A stretch of 64,000 nt of DNA from G965203045 sp965203045 (GCA_965203045.1 OZ241850.1:1178001-1242000), one strand, 5' to 3'. Positions 53,309-62,625 are shown, counted from the first letter of the stretch. Notes: a model not told the origin generated them from the sequence alone. A program made the numbers and translations.

Positions 53309-53863
53309 ATGAGTAAACGTATTCTGCCAAAAATTTTTAATGTTCGTCAAATTGCAAAGACAAAACATTTTTGTGTTGAAGCCTTGGATTTAACCTTTAG
53401 CAATGGTCAGAAACGCCGTTATGAGCGCTTAAGAAGCAGTAAACAAGGAGCGGTATTGATTGTGCCTATGCTTGATAAAGATACAGTGCTTATGATTTAT
53501 GAATACTCAGCAGGTAGTGAAAAATACGAGCTGGTTCTACCCAAAGGCAAGATTGATGCTAAGGAGGAGGTATTGATAGCGGCAAATCGCGAATTACAAG
53601 AAGAGGTTGGTTTTGGTGCTAAAAAACTAAAATTACTAAAAACCACCACTCTTGCTCCCGGCTATCAGTCTAATACTACTCATATAGTTTTAGCGCAACA
53701 ATTATATCCTAGGCAACGGTCGGGGGATGAACCAGAACCACTAATTGTGGTTAAAAAATCTCTCAATGATTTGGATAATTTAGCGTTAAACCCAGATTTA
53801 AGTGAAGGCAGAAGCATTGCTGCTTTATATTTAACTAAGGCTTTTTTAGAGAGAGATGGTTGA
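53309..53863 (+). CDS. nudE: ADP compounds hydrolase NudE (Nudix)
   Basis: NudE hydrolyses ADP-ribose, NADH, ApnA and similar ADP compounds. The 184-residue protein has a complete Nudix box spread over 78-101 (GKIDAKEE ... RELQEEVGF), preceded by YELVLPKG. An upstream beta region carries KRRYERLRSS, and LAPGYQSNTTHIVLAQ follows, both characteristic of NudE. It is divergent from the broken MBL-fold gene and convergent with parC, whose stop lies 30 bases downstream. Confidence 0.9.
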   Translation: MSKRILPKIFNVRQIAKTKHFCVEALDLTFSNGQKRRYERLRSSKQGAVLIVPMLDKDTVLMIYEYSAGSEKYELVLPKGKIDAKEEVLIAANRELQEEVGFGAKKLKLLKTTTLAPGYQSNTTHIVLAQQLYPRQRSGDEPEPLIVVKKSLNDLDNLALNPDLSEGRSIAALYLTKAFLERDG

Positions 53864-53892
53864 TTTAAATTTCACTAACCTTTAACTTTGAA

Positions 53893-56127
53893 TTATTTTA
53901 CCACTTCTATTTTGATAATATTTTGATAGCCTTTAGGTAGCAATACACCTTTTTTAGCGCGGTTTTTGGTATAACTGATTAAATCTTCAAATTTAAAACT
54001 TATGTGGCGTCTGCCTGAATAGATTTTAAGTTTATCACCTTCACCAAGCACGGCTATGGCTTTTACAAACTCTTTGCTTTTTTCAAAATCAGCGTGATTG
54101 ATATTGATTAGTTTATTACCTCTGCCTTTATTCAAATGTGGTAATTCATTAACGAGAAATAATAATAAACGTCCATTATTAGTTATAACAGCAAGATATT
54201 GATTTTCTAAATTTGTTATTAGTTGTGGACTTAGCGCATAAGCTTTGTCGGGCATATTAAGCAAGGTTTTACCACTTTGGCGGTTGCTGAGTAAATTATT
54301 ACCACTGGTAATAAAACCATAACCAGCGCTGGAAGCAATAACAAAGTTTTGTTTTGGCTGATGTAGCAAAACAGCAATAAATTTAGCCGCAGTTGGAGGA
54401 CTTAGTTTACCAGTAAGAGGTTCGCCTTGGCCCCTTGCGCTTGGTAATATATTAACAGATAAGTTATAACAACGACCACTATCATCAAAGAAAATTACCG
54501 TTTGATTACTCTTGCCTTTAATACTACTTAAATAACTATCACCCGATTTGTAATTAAGACTAGTTGGTTCAATATCATGTCCCTTGGCGCTGCGCACCCA
54601 ACCCATTTTAGAAAGTATTATAGTAATATTTTCAATAGGTGCAAGCATTGCATTGGTTAAGGGTTTTGCAGCGTTTGCGTTTTGGATTAACTTGGTATTT
54701 CTAGGCTGGCCGAAGTCTTTTTTAATGGCTTCTAATTCTTTTTTAATTAAAGTATTTAAACGTGCTTTTGAGTTAAGTGTTTTTTCAATTTCATTGCGTT
54801 CAGCGCTTAATTCTGTTTGTTCTTGCTGAATTTTTATCTCTTCTAATTTTGCTAAATTGCGTAGCTTTAATTCTAAAATTGCCTCCACTTGTTTATCGCT
54901 TAGTTTGAATCTCTGCATTAACAGCGGTTTGGGTTTATCTTCACTACGAATAATACGAATTACTTCATCAATATTTAAAAAAGCAATTAGCAAGCCTTCT
55001 AAAATATGTAATCTTAATACAATTTTTTCAAAACGAGTTTCTAAGCGGCGGATAACTGTTTGACGGCGATAGTCTAGCCATTGGTTTAAAATATCTAATA
55101 AACCCAATACTTGTGGTTTACCGTTTAAGCCAATAATATTCATATTGACGCGATAATTTCTCTCTAAATCAGTGGTGGCATATAAGTGCGACATTAGAGT
55201 TTTTATATCAACGCGGTTTGAACGTGGCACAATCATAATTCTAGTGCTGTGTTTGTGGTCTGATTCATCGCGAATATCTTCAATAAATGGTAATTTTTTG
55301 GCTTGCATTTGACTTGCAATTTGCATTATCACCTTAGCGCCTGAAGTTTGGTAAGGCAAGGCATCAATAATAATATTGCCGTTTTCTTGTTGCCAATGAG
55401 CGCGAATTTTAATAACACCACTGCCGTTTTGGTAAAGGTTTGTTAATTCTTCATTGCTACTTATGATATTAGCACGGGTTGGATAATCTGGGGCGGTGAT
55501 AAATTGCATAATATCAGATATTCTAGCTCTAGGATTTTTAAGTAGATAAATACAAGCAGACAGCACTTCCCCTAAATGGTGAGGCGGAATATCGGTTGCC
55601 ATGCCAACTGCAATCCCAGAGGCCCCATTTAGCAAGATATTAGGTATTTGGGCAGGTAAAAATTTAGGTTCATCTAGGGTAGCGTCAAAATTAGGTAGCC
55701 AATCAACTGTGCCTAATTTAATTTCTTTTAATAATAAATTAGCATAGTTTGAGAGACGTGATTCAGTATAACGCATTGCTGCAAAAGACTTAGGATCGTC
55801 TTCTGCCCCCCAGTTGCCTTGTCCGTCAATAAAAGGATAGCGGTAAGAGAACGGTTGTGCCATTAGCACCATTGCCTCATAACAAGCGCTATCACCGTGG
55901 GGGTGAAACTTGCCAAGCACATCGCCTACTGTTCTAGCTGATTTTTTGTATTTTGCTGTTGCTGTTAGTCCCAGCTCGCTCATTGCATAAATTATGCGTC
56001 TTTGCACTGGTTTTAGACCATCGCCAATAAATGGCAAGGCACGGTCTAAAATCACATACATTGAGTAATCTAAATAGGCTCGTTCACTAAAATCAGCGAT
56101 ATTTAAACTTTGGTTATTATCGGGCAT
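53893..56127 (-). CDS. parC: DNA topoisomerase IV subunit A
   Basis: ParC is the DNA-cleaving subunit of topoisomerase IV, which separates daughter chromosomes. The 744-residue protein has the winged-helix/CAP region ARTVGDVLGKFHPHGDSACYE, here cited as ARTVGDVLG and KFHPHGDS, and the catalytic tyrosine Tyr120 in AAMRYTESRL. A tower and coiled-coil region and a C-terminal beta-pinwheel follow (YLSSIKGKSNQ, NKGRGNKLINI). Positions equivalent to E. coli Ser80 and Glu84 are unchanged, so the classical quinolone-resistance substitutions are absent. The length and the motif SERAYLDYSMYVI favour ParC over GyrA. parE is not adjacent. Confidence 0.94.
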   Translation of the reverse strand: MPDNNQSLNIADFSERAYLDYSMYVILDRALPFIGDGLKPVQRRIIYAMSELGLTATAKYKKSARTVGDVLGKFHPHGDSACYEAMVLMAQPFSYRYPFIDGQGNWGAEDDPKSFAAMRYTESRLSNYANLLLKEIKLGTVDWLPNFDATLDEPKFLPAQIPNILLNGASGIAVGMATDIPPHHLGEVLSACIYLLKNPRARISDIMQFITAPDYPTRANIISSNEELTNLYQNGSGVIKIRAHWQQENGNIIIDALPYQTSGAKVIMQIASQMQAKKLPFIEDIRDESDHKHSTRIMIVPRSNRVDIKTLMSHLYATTDLERNYRVNMNIIGLNGKPQVLGLLDILNQWLDYRRQTVIRRLETRFEKIVLRLHILEGLLIAFLNIDEVIRIIRSEDKPKPLLMQRFKLSDKQVEAILELKLRNLAKLEEIKIQQEQTELSAERNEIEKTLNSKARLNTLIKKELEAIKKDFGQPRNTKLIQNANAAKPLTNAMLAPIENITIILSKMGWVRSAKGHDIEPTSLNYKSGDSYLSSIKGKSNQTVIFFDDSGRCYNLSVNILPSARGQGEPLTGKLSPPTAAKFIAVLLHQPKQNFVIASSAGYGFITSGNNLLSNRQSGKTLLNMPDKAYALSPQLITNLENQYLAVITNNGRLLLFLVNELPHLNKGRGNKLININHADFEKSKEFVKAIAVLGEGDKLKIYSGRRHISFKFEDLISYTKNRAKKGVLLPKGYQNIIKIEVVK

Positions 56128-56168
56128 TTTGTAGTGCTGATAAATAAAAATAGGCTAAATTTTAGCAT

Positions 56169-56200
56169 AAAAAAAACGACACAATAGAGTGCCGTTTTTT
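56169..56200 (-). terminator. Rho-independent terminator after the DUF2282 gene
   Basis: Read on the minus strand, ACGGCAC, the loop TCTATT and GTGTCGT (one G-U pair) form a 7-base stem followed by eight T. It lies between the DUF2282 gene and parC, so it ends the former's transcript and separates it from parC. The A-tract on the other side makes it weakly bidirectional. Confidence 0.8.
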
Positions 56201-56214
56201 AATTGTAGATAAAA

Positions 56215-56251
56215 AGAAGATAGAAGAATAATACATCTTCTTCTGTCTTCT
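56215..56251 (-). other. 14-bp hairpin in the 3' region of the DUF2282 transcript
   Basis: AGAAGATAGAAGAA (56215-56228) and TTCTTCTGTCTTCT (56238-56251) pair over 14 bases with a single G-U and a 9-base loop. It sits between the stop codon of the DUF2282 gene and its terminator. It may stabilise the 3' end of that short mRNA; no other role is visible. Confidence 0.6.
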
Positions 56252-56267
56252 AATTCTTGGTTTTTGC

Positions 56268-56516
56268 TTAAGATGAAACTAGACTACCGCCAACCAATTT
56301 GTCACACAAACCTGTTGGTAAGGCGATAAAAGCATCTTTTTGACCATCTCTTGTGGCACTACCAACACAAGAGGTAGTTTTGGTGGCGCAGTCATTTTTA
56401 CCGGCCTTTACCACACCATAACATTTTTCCTTTTTAGCGGCGTTAGCCTCTAAAGATACCATATTGGTACCAATTAAAGCTACACCTAACAAAGTTGCGC
56501 TTAGAGCTTTATTTAT
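56268..56516 (-). CDS. Bufferin-like DUF2282 family small exported protein
   Basis: The mature part, KKEKCYGVVKAGKNDCATKT then TSCVGSATRDGQ and LPTGLCDKLVGGSL, has the four conserved cysteines of the DUF2282 family. Members (bufferins, BufA1) are ribosomally made, post-translationally modified peptides linked to copper handling, normally with DUF692 (BufB) and BufC partners. No such partners are in the window. A signal peptide precedes (NKALSATLLGVALIGTNM ... EANA). The only good ribosome-binding site (AAGGAG, complement of 56523-56528) is six bases from an ATA codon at 56514-56516, which extends the signal peptide to full length. An internal TTG at 56490-56492 lacks such a site. The ATA start is inferred. 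TATAAT (complement of 56548-56553) is a plausible -10 box. Confidence 0.8.
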   Translation of the reverse strand: MNKALSATLLGVALIGTNMVSLEANAAKKEKCYGVVKAGKNDCATKTTSCVGSATRDGQKDAFIALPTGLCDKLVGGSLVSS

Positions 56517-56587
56517 TTTGTTCTCCTTAAAAGTTGAATTAATAATAATTATAACTTAATAAATTACAGACTGAAAAATATTTTTCA

Positions 56588-57904
56588 TTATTTTTTAAAT
56601 GGATTTTCACTGTTTTTAAATTTTAGTATTACGGGAATGTTTGCTAATTGTAGATTTTGTTTGAAAAAATTCATCAAGTAACGTTTGTAGTCGTTGGAAA
56701 TTTTATTTACTTTATTACCGAAAATAGTAAATGTAGGCGGATTTTGTCCGCTTTGGTTAATAAATTTTAGTCGTGGGCGATGCTTACCCACAAATGGTAG
56801 TTGATGATTTTCTAAAGCCTTGATGAGTAGATTATTTAGATATGATGTTGCAAATTGTTGCTTGGAGGTTTTATAGAGTTTATTGATATGTGGATATAAT
56901 TTGTCTATACCATTACCTTTTAAGGCAGATATATAATGAATGTGACTAAGAGTAATAAATTTTAGTTTGATTGCTAGCAGACGTTTAATTTGTTGCTTTT
57001 GGTAGGCGTTGATGCTATCCCATTTATTAACAATAAGTATCACTGTTTTACCTTTTTGTTCAATAAGTCCAAGAATGTGGGCATCTTGTGTGGTAATGCC
57101 GCTACTTTCCAAAATCATAAGTACAATGTCTGATTTTTTAATTGCCTCAATAGTTTTTATGATACTAAAAGTAGCAATTTTTTCTTTAACATTTCTTTTG
57201 CGAATAATGCCGGCAGTATCAATTAAGGTATAGTTGTGGTTGCGATGACTAAATGGGATATAAATACTGTCGCGAGTAGTCCCGGGCATGTCTAGTGCCA
57301 GCACTCGCTCTTTGCCTAATAATTGATTAACAAGTGTTGATTTACCTACATTTGGTCTGCCAACAATAGCGAGCACAGCGCCGTTGCTAGGATTATTGGT
57401 ACTACTTGACTGTCTTTTTTTAGCCAGTTTATTAATACTTTTTTGTTTTAATTCATCAATTCCAAGGTTATGTTTAGCCGAGATGGATAGCGGCTGCCCT
57501 AAACCTAATTCGTAGCAGTTATAATTTTTATCTGCACCGGCTTCGCTTTTGTTATTTAGTAGCAAAATTGGAGTCTTACTTTTGTGCAAGTATTGTGCGA
57601 TTTGGTGGTCTAACTTGGTAATACCATCTTTAACGCTGGTTAAGAAAAAAATCAAATCAGCATCAGTGATCGCCTGTTCAATTTGGTCCTTTATTTTACT
57701 ATCAATAGTAGTTTTAGCAAAATTTAGTCCACCAGTATCAATAAGTGTGCAGCCAAAATTATCAGCTAAGTTTATGGTTGTGTATTTTCTATCGCGAGTA
57801 AAGCCAGCAATATCTGCAACTAATGCATCTCTGGTTTTGCTAAGGCGATTAAACAAGGTAGATTTACCAACATTAGGCTTACCAATTAAGACAATAACTG
57901 GCAT
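56588..57904 (-). CDS. der: Ribosome-assembly GTPase Der (EngA)
   Basis: Der is a double-domain GTPase needed for 50S subunit maturation. The 438-residue protein has two Ras-like domains, with P-loops GKPNVGKSTLFNRL (near residue 7) and GRPNVGKSTLVNQL (near 183). The switch motifs are DTGGL and DTAGI, and the guanine-specificity motif in the second domain is NKWD. A C-terminal KH-like domain follows (RPRLKFINQSGQNPPTF). In the first domain the NKxD position reads NKSE, a divergence from the usual NKxD. It begins three bases after yfgM ends, in a hisS-yfgM-der run. Confidence 0.95.
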   Translation of the reverse strand: MPVIVLIGKPNVGKSTLFNRLSKTRDALVADIAGFTRDRKYTTINLADNFGCTLIDTGGLNFAKTTIDSKIKDQIEQAITDADLIFFLTSVKDGITKLDHQIAQYLHKSKTPILLLNNKSEAGADKNYNCYELGLGQPLSISAKHNLGIDELKQKSINKLAKKRQSSSTNNPSNGAVLAIVGRPNVGKSTLVNQLLGKERVLALDMPGTTRDSIYIPFSHRNHNYTLIDTAGIIRKRNVKEKIATFSIIKTIEAIKKSDIVLMILESSGITTQDAHILGLIEQKGKTVILIVNKWDSINAYQKQQIKRLLAIKLKFITLSHIHYISALKGNGIDKLYPHINKLYKTSKQQFATSYLNNLLIKALENHQLPFVGKHRPRLKFINQSGQNPPTFTIFGNKVNKISNDYKRYLMNFFKQNLQLANIPVILKFKNSENPFKK

Positions 57905-57907
57905 ATA

Positions 57908-58567
57908 TTACAAATTTTGTAGTTTAATGGATAGGATTTGTGCCAAACCGCTCTGCTCAACGCCGGGTAATTTTTGCGCTGCTTCATATTCACTTTTGGC
58001 TAAAGGTTTGTTATTTTGTAGCATATAAATATCACCTAGCAAATTATGACGCATTGCCTCAAAATAACTATCAGCGCCAACATCTCTTAATTCACTAGTT
58101 CTTATATTTAAAATAGTAATTGCTCTTAATAATTGATTTTGCTCAATTAATATTTCCGCTAAGGCAAAACGCGCTATTTGAGCAATTATATAGTTAGGAT
58201 AAATAGTCAAGGATTCTAAGTAATTTTTAGCGAGATTAAATTTATTATTTTTAGCTGCAACCTTTGCTAGCAATAATCCGCTTTGAGGAAGATAGATACT
58301 TTGGCTATGGTTTTTTTGTAATTGGTTGTAGATTGCTTCAGCTTGGGACACATCTTTAGTATTTGCTAAGTCTAAATACAGATTACGTGCATTTTCGTCT
58401 TGTCGTGCTTGGTAATTAGTATAATAATCCCAAGAAAACAAACCACCAAATCCAACAGCAATACCTAAAATAATATAGATAACATTTTCTTTAAACCAAG
58501 TTTTAAAACGTTCAACTTGCTCTTCTTCTGTGGGCGCTACTCCAATAAAATTTTTTAAATTTTTCAT
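57908..58567 (-). CDS. yfgM: YfgM-like tetratricopeptide membrane protein
   Basis: The YfgM family comprises single-span inner-membrane proteins with a periplasmic TPR domain that associate with SecYEG and periplasmic chaperones. This 219-residue protein starts with a cytoplasmic segment ending WFKENV. One membrane span follows (about residues 30-47, YIILGIAVGFGGLFSW), then helical TPR-like repeats (NLYLDLANTKDVSQAEAIY, RHNLLGDIYMLQNNKPLA). It overlaps hisS by four bases and precedes der by three. In many gammaproteobacteria bamB sits between yfgM and der; here it does not. Confidence 0.88.
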   Translation of the reverse strand: MKNLKNFIGVAPTEEEQVERFKTWFKENVIYIILGIAVGFGGLFSWDYYTNYQARQDENARNLYLDLANTKDVSQAEAIYNQLQKNHSQSIYLPQSGLLLAKVAAKNNKFNLAKNYLESLTIYPNYIIAQIARFALAEILIEQNQLLRAITILNIRTSELRDVGADSYFEAMRHNLLGDIYMLQNNKPLAKSEYEAAQKLPGVEQSGLAQILSIKLQNL

Positions 58568-59826
58568 AGTAATTTTTTAAGTATGGTAATTAGTTGAGAT
58601 TGTTTAATTGTTATTTGCTGCTGCTTACTTTTTAGCGGTTTAATGCTTACTTGTTGTGTTTTTAACTCGTCTTCTGCTAATATAATGGCAATATCTGCTT
58701 GTTGTTTATCTGCTTTTTTAAATTGGGCTTTAATGCTTAAATTTTGGCTATTATTATAAATAATTATTTCAGGCATTGCTTGTCTTAATTGGCTAGATAG
58801 CAATAAACTTAATTTATGAGCATCAGTTGATTGACTTATAATATATACCATTGGCGCTGTTTTAACATTGTTTTTAACACATAATAATAGCCTTTCTAAA
58901 CCAATGGCAAAACCGGCAGCAGCAGTAGGCTTGCCACCTAGTTGTTCAGTTAGGTAGTCGTATCTGCCGCCAGCACAAATGGTGCTTTGGCTACCAAGTT
59001 CATCGTTATTAATCATCCATTCAAAAACAGTTTGATTGTAATAATCAAGCCCGCGTACTAAATTGGGGTTTATAGTGTAGTTAATACCTAAATTGGCTAA
59101 ATAATTAAGTAAAGTATCAAAATGGTTTCGCGCTTGTGTATCTAGGTAATTAAGTATTTTGGGGGCTTCGTCAATTATTGATTTTAAGGCTGGATTTTTA
59201 CTGTCTAAAATACGTAAAGGATTGGTATTTAGTCGCTTAATGCTGTCTTTATCTAATTGGTTTTGATGGTCTTTAAGGTAGGTAATAAGCTCTTTTTTAT
59301 GTGATTTTCTGCATTTAGTAGAGCCTAGAGAGTTGAGCTCCAAACGCATATTTTTTAAATTTAGTATTTGCCAGAGTTCGTTACTTATTTGGATAAGTTC
59401 TGCTTCAATTTTAGGTTCGCTAATACCAAAGGCTTCTGCTCCAAATTGAAAAAACTGGCGATAACGACCTTTTTGTGGGCGCTCACGACGAAACATTGGC
59501 CCCAGATACCACACTTTTTGCACTTGTTCGCGCACTAAATTATGTTCAACCATTGCACGTGCAACACCTGCTGTACCTTCAGGCCTTAAGCTTAAATTAT
59601 CGTCATTTTTATCTCGCCAAGTGTAGAGCTCTTTGGCGACAATATCAGTAATTTCCCCAATAGTGCGACTAAAAACTGATGATTTTTCTACAATAGGTAT
59701 GCGTATATTTTGGTAGCCATAACTCTGTAGATGGGTGATCAATTGGGCTTCTAAATTTTGCCATTTTAAGCTTTGGTTTGGCAAAATATCTTTCATCCCC
59801 CGAACAGCAGAAAATATTGCTGGCAT
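58564..59826 (-). CDS. hisS: Histidyl-tRNA synthetase
   Basis: This class II synthetase charges tRNA-His. The 420-residue protein begins SAVRGMKDILP and contains LRPEGTAGVARA (motif 2 region), GPMFRRERPQKGRYRQF, QFGAEAFG, the histidine-specific LVRGLDYYNQTVFEW, and AAGFAIGLERLL (motif 3). An anticodon-binding alpha/beta domain follows from about residue 325. All catalytic motifs are intact. It is the first gene of the hisS-yfgM-der run. Confidence 0.97.
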   Translation of the reverse strand: MPAIFSAVRGMKDILPNQSLKWQNLEAQLITHLQSYGYQNIRIPIVEKSSVFSRTIGEITDIVAKELYTWRDKNDDNLSLRPEGTAGVARAMVEHNLVREQVQKVWYLGPMFRRERPQKGRYRQFFQFGAEAFGISEPKIEAELIQISNELWQILNLKNMRLELNSLGSTKCRKSHKKELITYLKDHQNQLDKDSIKRLNTNPLRILDSKNPALKSIIDEAPKILNYLDTQARNHFDTLLNYLANLGINYTINPNLVRGLDYYNQTVFEWMINNDELGSQSTICAGGRYDYLTEQLGGKPTAAAGFAIGLERLLLCVKNNVKTAPMVYIISQSTDAHKLSLLLSSQLRQAMPEIIIYNNSQNLSIKAQFKKADKQQADIAIILAEDELKTQQVSIKPLKSKQQQITIKQSQLITILKKLL

Positions 59827-59845
59827 AAATCAAGTAAAAATAATG

Positions 59846-60553
59846 TTATTTTACTCTAATTAGTGTGTGTTCAATATCACCATTTGCCAATAAATCAAAT
59901 TCTAAATAAGCGCTAACACTGGTATTATCGCCTACAAATTGCTTAGATAGACCGGGGCAGCTAAATAATTTTAAACCTTTATAATTAGCGATTTTATATT
60001 GATGAGCGTGTCCCCAAGTAATAGCCTTGATTGCTTTAAATTTAGTAATTAAATTAAATAAATCTGCTGGATTTTGTAAAGATTTGTTGTCATCCCAACT
60101 GCTTTGCATATTAATAATTGGGTGGTGCAGTACAAGCATAATATGTTTAGCCTTGCTAGAACATAAGTGGGTGGATAATTTTTTTAATTCATTGTGGTTC
60201 AGGTTGCCATAAATTTGGTTGTTAACTACCGAATCAATAAAAACAACTTGCCAACTCGCTAAATTAAAATAAGGCATTAAATAAGAACTTAAATAAGTAT
60301 TTACTTGTTCACTATTGTCGTGATTACCACCGATAATAGCAATTTTTCTAGGGGCTAATAGTTTTAGTTGTGATACTAAAAATTGATAGTTTTCCTCATT
60401 TGGTTTATGAACTAAATCACCACTAATAATTAAAGGAATATTAATGTCTTGTGTTTGCAATAATCGCACAAATTTCATTAATTTAGCTCGATTATCCACC
60501 CCCATTACCCGCTCAGTGTCAATGTGGGTATCACTTATTTGAATTAGTCGCAT
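59846..60553 (-). CDS. Metallophosphoesterase, cyclic-nucleotide phosphodiesterase CpdA-like
   Basis: The 235-residue protein shows the full calcineurin-like metal motif series: SDTHID (residues 7-12), SGDLVH, GGNHDN, VLHHPI and TWGHAHQY. This order and the short length match the class III cyclic-nucleotide phosphodiesterase family that includes CpdA, which hydrolyses cAMP. Substrate is inferred from similarity; related proteins act on other phosphodiesters. Its start overlaps the dnaB stop by one base, so it is translated from the same mRNA as dnaB. Confidence 0.85.
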   Translation of the reverse strand: MRLIQISDTHIDTERVMGVDNRAKLMKFVRLLQTQDINIPLIISGDLVHKPNEENYQFLVSQLKLLAPRKIAIIGGNHDNSEQVNTYLSSYLMPYFNLASWQVVFIDSVVNNQIYGNLNHNELKKLSTHLCSSKAKHIMLVLHHPIINMQSSWDDNKSLQNPADLFNLITKFKAIKAITWGHAHQYKIANYKGLKLFSCPGLSKQFVGDNTSVSAYLEFDLLANGDIEHTLIRVK

Positions 60554-62067
60554 TAAAACGGATCGTCATCAATGGCTTTACTGGCAGCGCTATAATCCTC
60601 ATCACTGATATCATCGCTAAAATTATCTTGTTTATTGATATAACCCTCATCAGCGTGTTCTAGCAAATGGTCATTTTTAGAGGTTCTAATATAATTGCTA
60701 AATTTGGTAAATTCTTGTTCAAATTTTAGTCGCAAAGTCCCAATTGGTCCATTGCGATTTTTTGCCAAAATAATATCTGCCATACCTTTTTCTATATCAC
60801 TGCCGTAGCCATTTTTTTCTCTATCATGATAAACCTCATCACGATAAATAAAGATAATCATATCGGCGTCTTGTTCAATTGCACCTGAATCTCTTAAATC
60901 CGCCATCTGTGGGGTGCGTCCTTTTCTTTCTTTGGAACGTCCTTCTACTGCTCGATTAAGTTGTGATAGCACTACAATAGGAATGGATAATTCGCGAGCA
61001 AGCGCTTTTAGCGAGCGCGAAATTTGTGAAATTTCTTGATTACGATTTTCACTAGTTACGTTTTGGTTGGTGTCCGCTTTATTCATTAATTGCAGGTAGT
61101 CAATGATTATCATTGCTAAATTAGGATAGGCGCGTTTAATACGGCGACACTTGGCGCGCACTTCTAATGGAGTAATAGAGACAGTTTCATCGATAATAAT
61201 ATCACCTTTATCTAATTCAGCAATAGTATTATTAAACTTATGCCAATCACCTTCATCCATTTTGCCACTGCGAATCTTTTTGCTATCAATCCTACCATAA
61301 GAAGCAATCAAACGTGTTAAAATTTGCTCATTTGACATTTCTAAACTAAATACCATAACTGGTTTTTTATTACTGCTATGGATTGCAATATGTTCAACTA
61401 TATTCATAGTAAAAGAGGTTTTACCCATACTTGGACGACCGGCAATAATAATCAAATCGCCATTATGAAAACCAGAGGTAAGTCTGTCCAAATCGCTAAA
61501 ACCGGTTTGCACTGATTGGATTCCGTCTCGGGTGATTTTTTCTGCTGTTTGCCTAACACTCTTTAAGCCTTCTTTGATATGAATACTGCTATTTTTTTGT
61601 TTGTCGACATTCTCAGAAATGTTAAATATTTTTTGTTCAGCAAAATCTAAAATCTCACGTGCGGAAGAACCGTCTTTTTTATGCACCTTATCATTAATAT
61701 CAGTGGAACTGTAAAGTAGAGCACGTTTAATAGAATCTTCACGTACTTGTTTAGCATAAGCCTTAATATTAGTTGAACTGGGAGCATTGATATTAAGTTC
61801 TGTTAGGTATGGTGCTCCGCCAGCATTGTTTAGTTGGTTATGTTCATTTAGGTAAGTATTAACAGTAATAATATCAGCTGCTTGCCTACTATCAATTATT
61901 GAAGCAATAGCTTGGAAGATAAGTTGATTTTTGGGAGAATAAAAATCATAACGATTAATAATATCAGCAATTTCATCCCAAGCACGATTATCCATCATTA
62001 AGCCGCCAAGCAGCGCTTGTTCAGACTCAATAGAATGGGGTGGTATATTTTTATCAGATGGTGTCAT
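60553..62067 (-). CDS. dnaB: Replicative DNA helicase DnaB
   Basis: DnaB is the hexameric helicase at the replication fork. The 504-residue protein has the N-terminal primase-interaction domain (PPHSIESEQALLGGLM, the classical DnaB start). A linker and the RecA-like motor follow, with Walker A GRPSMGKTSF, Walker B LAMIIIDYLQLM, the arginine-finger region SRSLKALARELSIPI, and QMADLRDSGAIEQDAD. A C-terminal acidic tail ends the protein. No intein is present. It lies between the rplI terminator and the cpdA-like gene. Confidence 0.97.
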   Translation of the reverse strand: MTPSDKNIPPHSIESEQALLGGLMMDNRAWDEIADIINRYDFYSPKNQLIFQAIASIIDSRQAADIITVNTYLNEHNQLNNAGGAPYLTELNINAPSSTNIKAYAKQVREDSIKRALLYSSTDINDKVHKKDGSSAREILDFAEQKIFNISENVDKQKNSSIHIKEGLKSVRQTAEKITRDGIQSVQTGFSDLDRLTSGFHNGDLIIIAGRPSMGKTSFTMNIVEHIAIHSSNKKPVMVFSLEMSNEQILTRLIASYGRIDSKKIRSGKMDEGDWHKFNNTIAELDKGDIIIDETVSITPLEVRAKCRRIKRAYPNLAMIIIDYLQLMNKADTNQNVTSENRNQEISQISRSLKALARELSIPIVVLSQLNRAVEGRSKERKGRTPQMADLRDSGAIEQDADMIIFIYRDEVYHDREKNGYGSDIEKGMADIILAKNRNGPIGTLRLKFEQEFTKFSNYIRTSKNDHLLEHADEGYINKQDNFSDDISDEDYSAASKAIDDDPF

Positions 62068-62121
62068 AGTCGTTATTTTATATCAATAAAAAGTATCCAA
62101 TAATAAAAATAATAACATAAC

Positions 62122-62150
62122 AAAAAAGCGCTTACATAAAGCGCTTTTTT
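62122..62150 (-). terminator. Terminator between the ribosomal operon and dnaB
   Basis: AAAAAAGCGCTT, the loop ACATA and AAGCGCTTTTTT form a near-perfect hairpin with T and A tracts on both sides. It ends the rpsF-rpsR-rplI transcript and is symmetrical enough to work in both directions. The remaining bases before dnaB are AT-rich and should contain the dnaB promoter. Confidence 0.85.
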
Positions 62151-62170
62151 ATTTTAAGTTAGTAATTGTG

Positions 62171-62617
62171 TTAGTCAGCAATGACCTCAATACTGATTTT
62201 AATATTGACTTCTGCATGTAAGTCAATATCAATTTGATAATCGCCTAGGTAGCGGATCAAGCCATCTGGCATATTGATATTGCGTTTTTCTACTATATGC
62301 CCCATTTCTGCTAAAGCTTTGGTGATTTGAGCAGTGCCAATGGAACCAAAAAGTTTGCCTTCATCACCAGCGTTTGCGCTAATAGTACACGCTAAATTTT
62401 CCATTGCTTTTGCTTGTTGTTGAGCTTTTTTTAGTAGAGTTTCAGCTTTTTTAATAAAGGTTTCCTTTTCTTTTTTAAAAGTAGCTAAATTCTCTTTAGT
62501 AGCAAATTTAGCTTTACCCTGTGGAATTAAATAATTACGAGCATAACCGGCTTTAACATTGGCAATAGTGCCTAAATTACCTAAATTTTTATCAGCTTGT
62601 AATAAAATAACTTGCAT
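62171..62617 (-). CDS. rplI: 50S ribosomal protein L9
   Basis: The 148-residue protein begins MQVILLQADKNLGNLGTIAN with the conserved GYARNYLIPQGKA of the N-terminal domain. A long connecting helix and a C-terminal domain follow, containing KLFGSIGTAQI. An AGGAGT ribosome-binding site precedes the ATG. It is the last gene of the rpsF-rpsR-rplI operon and is followed by a hairpin terminator. Confidence 0.97.
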   Translation of the reverse strand: MQVILLQADKNLGNLGTIANVKAGYARNYLIPQGKAKFATKENLATFKKEKETFIKKAETLLKKAQQQAKAMENLACTISANAGDEGKLFGSIGTAQITKALAEMGHIVEKRNINMPDGLIRYLGDYQIDIDLHAEVNIKISIEVIAD

Positions 62618-62625
62618 ATTAACTC

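Noticed and set aside
53171..53368. A 65-residue protein overlapping the start of nudE
   Set aside because: Only its last 32 residues are meaningful, being the signal-anchor of the broken metallo-beta-lactamase-fold gene.
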